From Pseudomonadota bacterium (lineage in GTDB: Bacteria > Desulfobacterota > Anaeroferrophillalia > Anaeroferrophillales > Tharpellaceae): a stretch of 18,373 nt of DNA. This document shows positions 16,298-18,373 of the stretch, piece by piece. Positions within the stretch are counted from its first letter, which is position 1. The number at the start of each line of letters is the position of its first letter. The notes under the pieces were generated by a model. The model saw only the letters and a list, made by a program, of their open reading frames with translations. It was not told the DNA's origin and ran no database searches. The translations under genes were made by a program, and so were the position numbers. The stretch spans positions 1 to 18,373 of the forward strand of contig DAOWHJ010000050.1 of the NCBI GenBank assembly GCA_030641485.1, written 5' to 3'.

Positions 16298-16329
16298 GCA
16301 TTTTTTTCGCATTCCTGCATTTTTTTCGC
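16298..16329 (-). repeat. Two identical 13-base direct repeats upstream of acsA
   Basis: GCGAAAAAAATGC on the minus strand occurs at 16329-16317 and again at 16310-16298, a 19-base period (close to two helical turns). Relative to the predicted sigma54 start they lie at about -85 to -116, the normal distance for an enhancer-binding protein. They could also serve the divergent promoter at 16385, or be A-tract bend sites. Confidence 0.55.
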
Positions 16330-16384
16330 GAATTTCTGTCTAATACTCTTCTCTTGATTACATTAAATCTGTTTTGAAATTAAT

Positions 16385-16413
16385 TTGACTGAAAAATATA
16401 ATCCAGCTATTAT
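16385..16413 (+). promoter_or_regulatory. Candidate sigma70 promoter for the TPR-aroQ-pepP operon
   Basis: TTGACT (16385-16390), a 17-base spacer and TATTAT (16408-16413) match the sigma70 consensus at five of six positions each. Transcription would start near 16420 and give a leader of about 190 bases before the first gene. Confidence 0.6.
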
Positions 16414-16612
16414 AGTTTGAGGCCCTAAAAATTATCAAAGATGAGACCCCGACCCATTTTGACCCAGAGTTGCTCAATCCCTTCATCATGATATTCAGCG
16501 GCAACTAATCAACCCATCCACACCTTAAAAAACATCCATCCTTCTTGACTTGAACGATTTTTTCTACTAATCAGAGATTTCCCGGTCAGGACTTGTAAGG
16601 AAACAGAATCTT

Positions 16613-16891
16613 ATGGACAATCTCAACCACGAAAATTTATCCCCACCAATTCAGACTGAAACCATGGCGCAGCTACTTCTCAACCAGAGACATTGGCGTG
16701 AGGCCATTGAAATATATCAAAGGCTTGGTCAGCAAAATCCGCAAAAAAAATCGGACTATCAAAAAAAAATCATTGAAATCAAGAACTATTTCAAACCTCA
16801 GACCAGTCCGAAAGAAACGCGAAAAACGCAACAGACTCGACAGAAGATCAGCCACCTAAAAAAACTTTTGCTAACGCTTGAAAACCAGTAG
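16613..16891 (+). CDS. Small TPR-like protein
   Basis: This 92-residue protein has no signal peptide or membrane segment. Residues about 18-52 (MAQLLLNQRHWREAIEIYQRLGQQNP...) fit one tetratricopeptide-type helix pair, with the small and aromatic residues in the expected places. The C-terminal half (about 60-92) is Lys/Gln/Thr-rich and helical. The function is unknown; single TPR-like units of this kind usually mediate protein contacts. AAGGA lies about 11 bases upstream of the ATG. It opens the operon with aroQ 50 bases downstream. Runs of eight and nine A (16743-16750 and 16761-16769) occur in frame and could allow polymerase slippage. Confidence 0.72.
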   Translation: MDNLNHENLSPPIQTETMAQLLLNQRHWREAIEIYQRLGQQNPQKKSDYQKKIIEIKNYFKPQTSPKETRKTQQTRQKISHLKKLLLTLENQ

Positions 16892-16908
16892 GTTTTGACC
16901 TACTGGTT
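16883..16908 (+). repeat. Perfect hairpin overlapping the TPR gene stop codon
   Basis: AACCAGTAGGT (16883-16893) and ACCTACTGGTT (16898-16908) are an exact 11-base inverted repeat around TTTG. The stop codon TAG (16889-16891) lies in the left arm. No T-run follows, so it is not a typical terminator; RNA processing, message stability or control of aroQ translation (ATG 33 bases on) are possible roles. Confidence 0.6.
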
Positions 16909-16941
16909 GCAACTTGCCATTTCAATAGTAAAGAGAAAATC

Positions 16942-17379
16942 ATGAAAATACTTATCATCCATGGCCCCAACCTCAACCTTCTCGGACTACGTGAGCCGGA
17001 AATTTATGGTGCCATGAACCTCGATGAGGTCAACTCTGAGATTTGCAAAAAAGCTGAGACAGCTAATTTAAAGTCGACCTGCCGACAAAGCAATCATGAA
17101 GGCGAGATAATTGATTGGCTGCAAAGCGCCGCCGGTGAGAATTTCTCGGGCATAATCATTAACCCTGCCGCCTACACTCACACCAGTATCGCAATCAGAG
17201 ATACAATTGCCGCTATTAAACCTCCAGTTATTGAGGTTCATTTAAGCAATATCAGTAATCGCGAAGAGTTTCGCCATAAATCCCTGACGGCTGCAGTCTG
17301 CTCTGGATCTATTTGTGGTTTTGGAGTCAACTCATACCTGATCGCCCTTGAGGCCTTAAGACTCCTACTAGCTCCCTGA
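16942..17379 (+). CDS. aroQ: 3-dehydroquinate dehydratase, type II
   Basis: The 145-residue cytoplasmic enzyme catalyses the third step of the shikimate pathway, 3-dehydroquinate to 3-dehydroshikimate, normally as a dodecamer. The type II residues are at the usual places: R17 and the catalytic Y22 in LREPEIYG, NHEGEIIDW at 51-59, N74 in INPAAYTHTS, H100 in VIEVHLSN and R111. The length is typical. Upstream AAGAGA gives only a modest ribosome binding site. It lies 50 bases after the TPR-like gene and 16 bases before the aminopeptidase gene. In many deltaproteobacteria aroQ heads an aroQ-pepP-efp-accB-accC series, so the genes beyond the window probably include efp. Confidence 0.97.
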   Translation: MKILIIHGPNLNLLGLREPEIYGAMNLDEVNSEICKKAETANLKSTCRQSNHEGEIIDWLQSAAGENFSGIIINPAAYTHTSIAIRDTIAAIKPPVIEVHLSNISNREEFRHKSLTAAVCSGSICGFGVNSYLIALEALRLLLAP

Positions 17380-17395
17380 ACCGGAACCGACGAAT

Positions 17396-18373
17396 ATGCC
17401 TACCCACCTCAATCGACTGAAAAAACTGTGCGGCTTGCTGCATGGAGCTGAATGTGATGCCATTCTGATCAACCACCCAGCCAGCCTCAACTACTACACT
17501 GGCTATAGTGGTGATAGCGCCTATTTACTCGTAACTCCTGATAAAAATAGTTTTTTCACCGATGGACGTTATACGACTCAGGCGACGGCTGAGATCCCGA
17601 GCTCACTTGACCTAATCCGTATAACCAGCTTTCAGGACCTCTGTTGTCACATAAAAAAAGAACCAGCAGTAAAACGCTTAGGGGCTGACGAAAAGCAACT
17701 TTGCGCAGGTTCCTGGCTTAAGCTACAGCAGGAGATCAACCCATCTGAACTCAAAACTGTCTCAGCTGTGATCAATAAACCTCGACTCCATAAAGATCAA
17801 GAAGAGATAAAACTTTTGCGCAGGGCCGTAGAGATTGCGGAAAACGCGCTCCAGAGCAGTATTGCCAGACTACAACCAGGCACTCGTGAAATTGAGCTGG
17901 CGGCTGAAATTGAGTATCAAATCCGCTTAGGCGGTGGCGAGCGCGCCGCATTCCCCCTAATTGTGGCCAGCGGCCCCCGCTCAGCCCTGCCCCATGGGGT
18001 CGCATCAGAACGGCCAATCAACCCCGGCGATATTGTTACTGTAGATTTCGGGGCCTGCTACAAGGGTTACCACAGTGATCAGACCTGTACCTTTTTCCTC
18101 AAAGAGCCGGCGGCAAAGGTCAAGCTGGCCTACAACGCGCTTTATCAAGCACAAAGCCTTGGGTTTACTGCGCTTGACCAGAATATCACCAGCTCCGAAT
18201 TAGACCTCATCGTCAGGGAATCAGTAACCAATGCGGGATTTGGCAATGAGTTCAGTCACGGAACTGGACACGGTATCGGCCTGGAGATTCATGAAGCTCC
18301 ATCAATCTCGCAGAATTCCAAGGATGGAATACTTGAGCCGGGCATGGTCTTTACAATTAAACCAGGCTTCTAC
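17396..18373 (+). CDS. pepP: Xaa-Pro aminopeptidase, M24 family (partial, right edge)
   Basis: The open frame begins at ATG 17396-17398, 16 bases after aroQ, and runs through 326 codons to the window end without a stop. Residues 1-125 form the creatinase-type N-terminal domain (LNYYTGYSGDSAYLLVTPD, FFTDGRYTTQA); the M24 pita-bread domain starts near 135. Metal ligands D217 (VDFG), D228 (HSDQT) and H292 (GTGHGIG) are in place, as is H299. The next ligand is normally Glu in TIEPG; here the codon is AAA, giving K322 in FTIKPGFY. The last Glu ligand lies beyond the window. The family removes N-terminal residues before proline, and the aroQ neighbour supports this assignment. Whether the protein is active with K322 is doubtful. 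Prolidase-like PepQ is an alternative name. Confidence 0.9.
   Translation, partial: MPTHLNRLKKLCGLLHGAECDAILINHPASLNYYTGYSGDSAYLLVTPDKNSFFTDGRYTTQATAEIPSSLDLIRITSFQDLCCHIKKEPAVKRLGADEKQLCAGSWLKLQQEINPSELKTVSAVINKPRLHKDQEEIKLLRRAVEIAENALQSSIARLQPGTREIELAAEIEYQIRLGGGERAAFPLIVASGPRSALPHGVASERPINPGDIVTVDFGACYKGYHSDQTCTFFLKEPAAKVKLAYNALYQAQSLGFTALDQNITSSELDLIVRESVTNAGFGNEFSHGTGHGIGLEIHEAPSISQNSKDGILEPGMVFTIKPGFY

Larger units (their letters stand above)
16100..16612. other. Divergent control region between acsA and the aroQ operon
   Basis: These 513 bases hold no credible gene. From left to right they contain the acsA leader of about 114 bases with its AGGAGGT site, a sigma54-type promoter (16224-16239, minus), an ATCAA-ctt-TTGAT inverted repeat (16269-16281), a run of seven C (16286-16292), two identical 13-base repeats (16298-16329), a sigma70-type promoter for the plus-strand operon (16385-16413) and a leader of about 190 bases in front of the TPR-like gene. 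In that leader GGGTC occurs three times on the minus strand between 16445 and 16470, weakly recalling the REP-like motif. Confidence 0.6.

Noticed and set aside
16441..16491. A 16-codon leader peptide frame in the aroQ operon leader
   Set aside because: It has no good ribosome binding site and no run of aromatic codons that would suggest attenuation of an aromatic pathway gene.

Overview
The window reads as a chromosomal housekeeping segment of an anaerobic bacterium, most likely a member of the Desulfobacterota (the former deltaproteobacteria). The reasons are an AcsA/CooS-type nickel carbon monoxide dehydrogenase with all cluster ligands, an aroQ-pepP pair of the kind that usually leads into efp-accBC in that group, a proS-ftsE-ftsX-envC-ctpA-yibQ string, and a sigma54-type promoter. 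No 16S rRNA, tRNA or lineage-specific marker is present, so the assignment is an inference.

Layout from left to right. Bases 1-4469 hold a minus-strand cluster read in the order fbp (class I fructose-1,6-bisphosphatase), guaB (IMP dehydrogenase), guaA (GMP synthase), then an NtrC-like response-regulator start that leaves the window at base 1. guaB and guaA are the two steps from IMP to GMP. The receiver domain of the last gene has lost its usual phosphorylation residues. Bases 4470-4960 carry no gene but hold four related copies of a GGTCA..TCTTGACA motif arranged as two inverted pairs, resembling REP/REPIN elements. Bases 4961-13920 are a long minus-strand gene string: proS, ftsE, ftsX, an EnvC-like M23 protein, ctpA, a YibQ-type divergent polysaccharide deacetylase, and a Na/Pi cotransporter-PhoU fusion. 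Most of these genes overlap or are separated by under 100 bases. The middle genes form a cell-division peptidoglycan-remodelling module: FtsEX would drive the EnvC-like activator, whose LytM domain lacks zinc ligands.

Bases 13921-14125 hold the proS promoter, a GGGGTC palindrome and a strong bidirectional terminator. Bases 14126-16099 encode the carbon monoxide dehydrogenase on the minus strand. The 513-base region 16100-16612 is a divergent control region. On the acsA side it has a good sigma54 -24/-12 match, a small inverted repeat and two identical 13-base repeats at the distance expected for an enhancer-binding protein. On the other side it has a sigma70-type promoter. Bases 16613-18373 are a plus-strand operon: a 92-residue TPR-like protein, aroQ (type II dehydroquinase) and an M24 Xaa-Pro aminopeptidase cut by the window end. 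The aminopeptidase shows lysine where a metal-binding glutamate is expected.

I see no phage, CRISPR array, insertion sequence with a transposase, or clearly new multi-gene system. The observations most worth a second look are the acsA control region, the degenerate receiver, the REP-like repeats and the aminopeptidase substitution.
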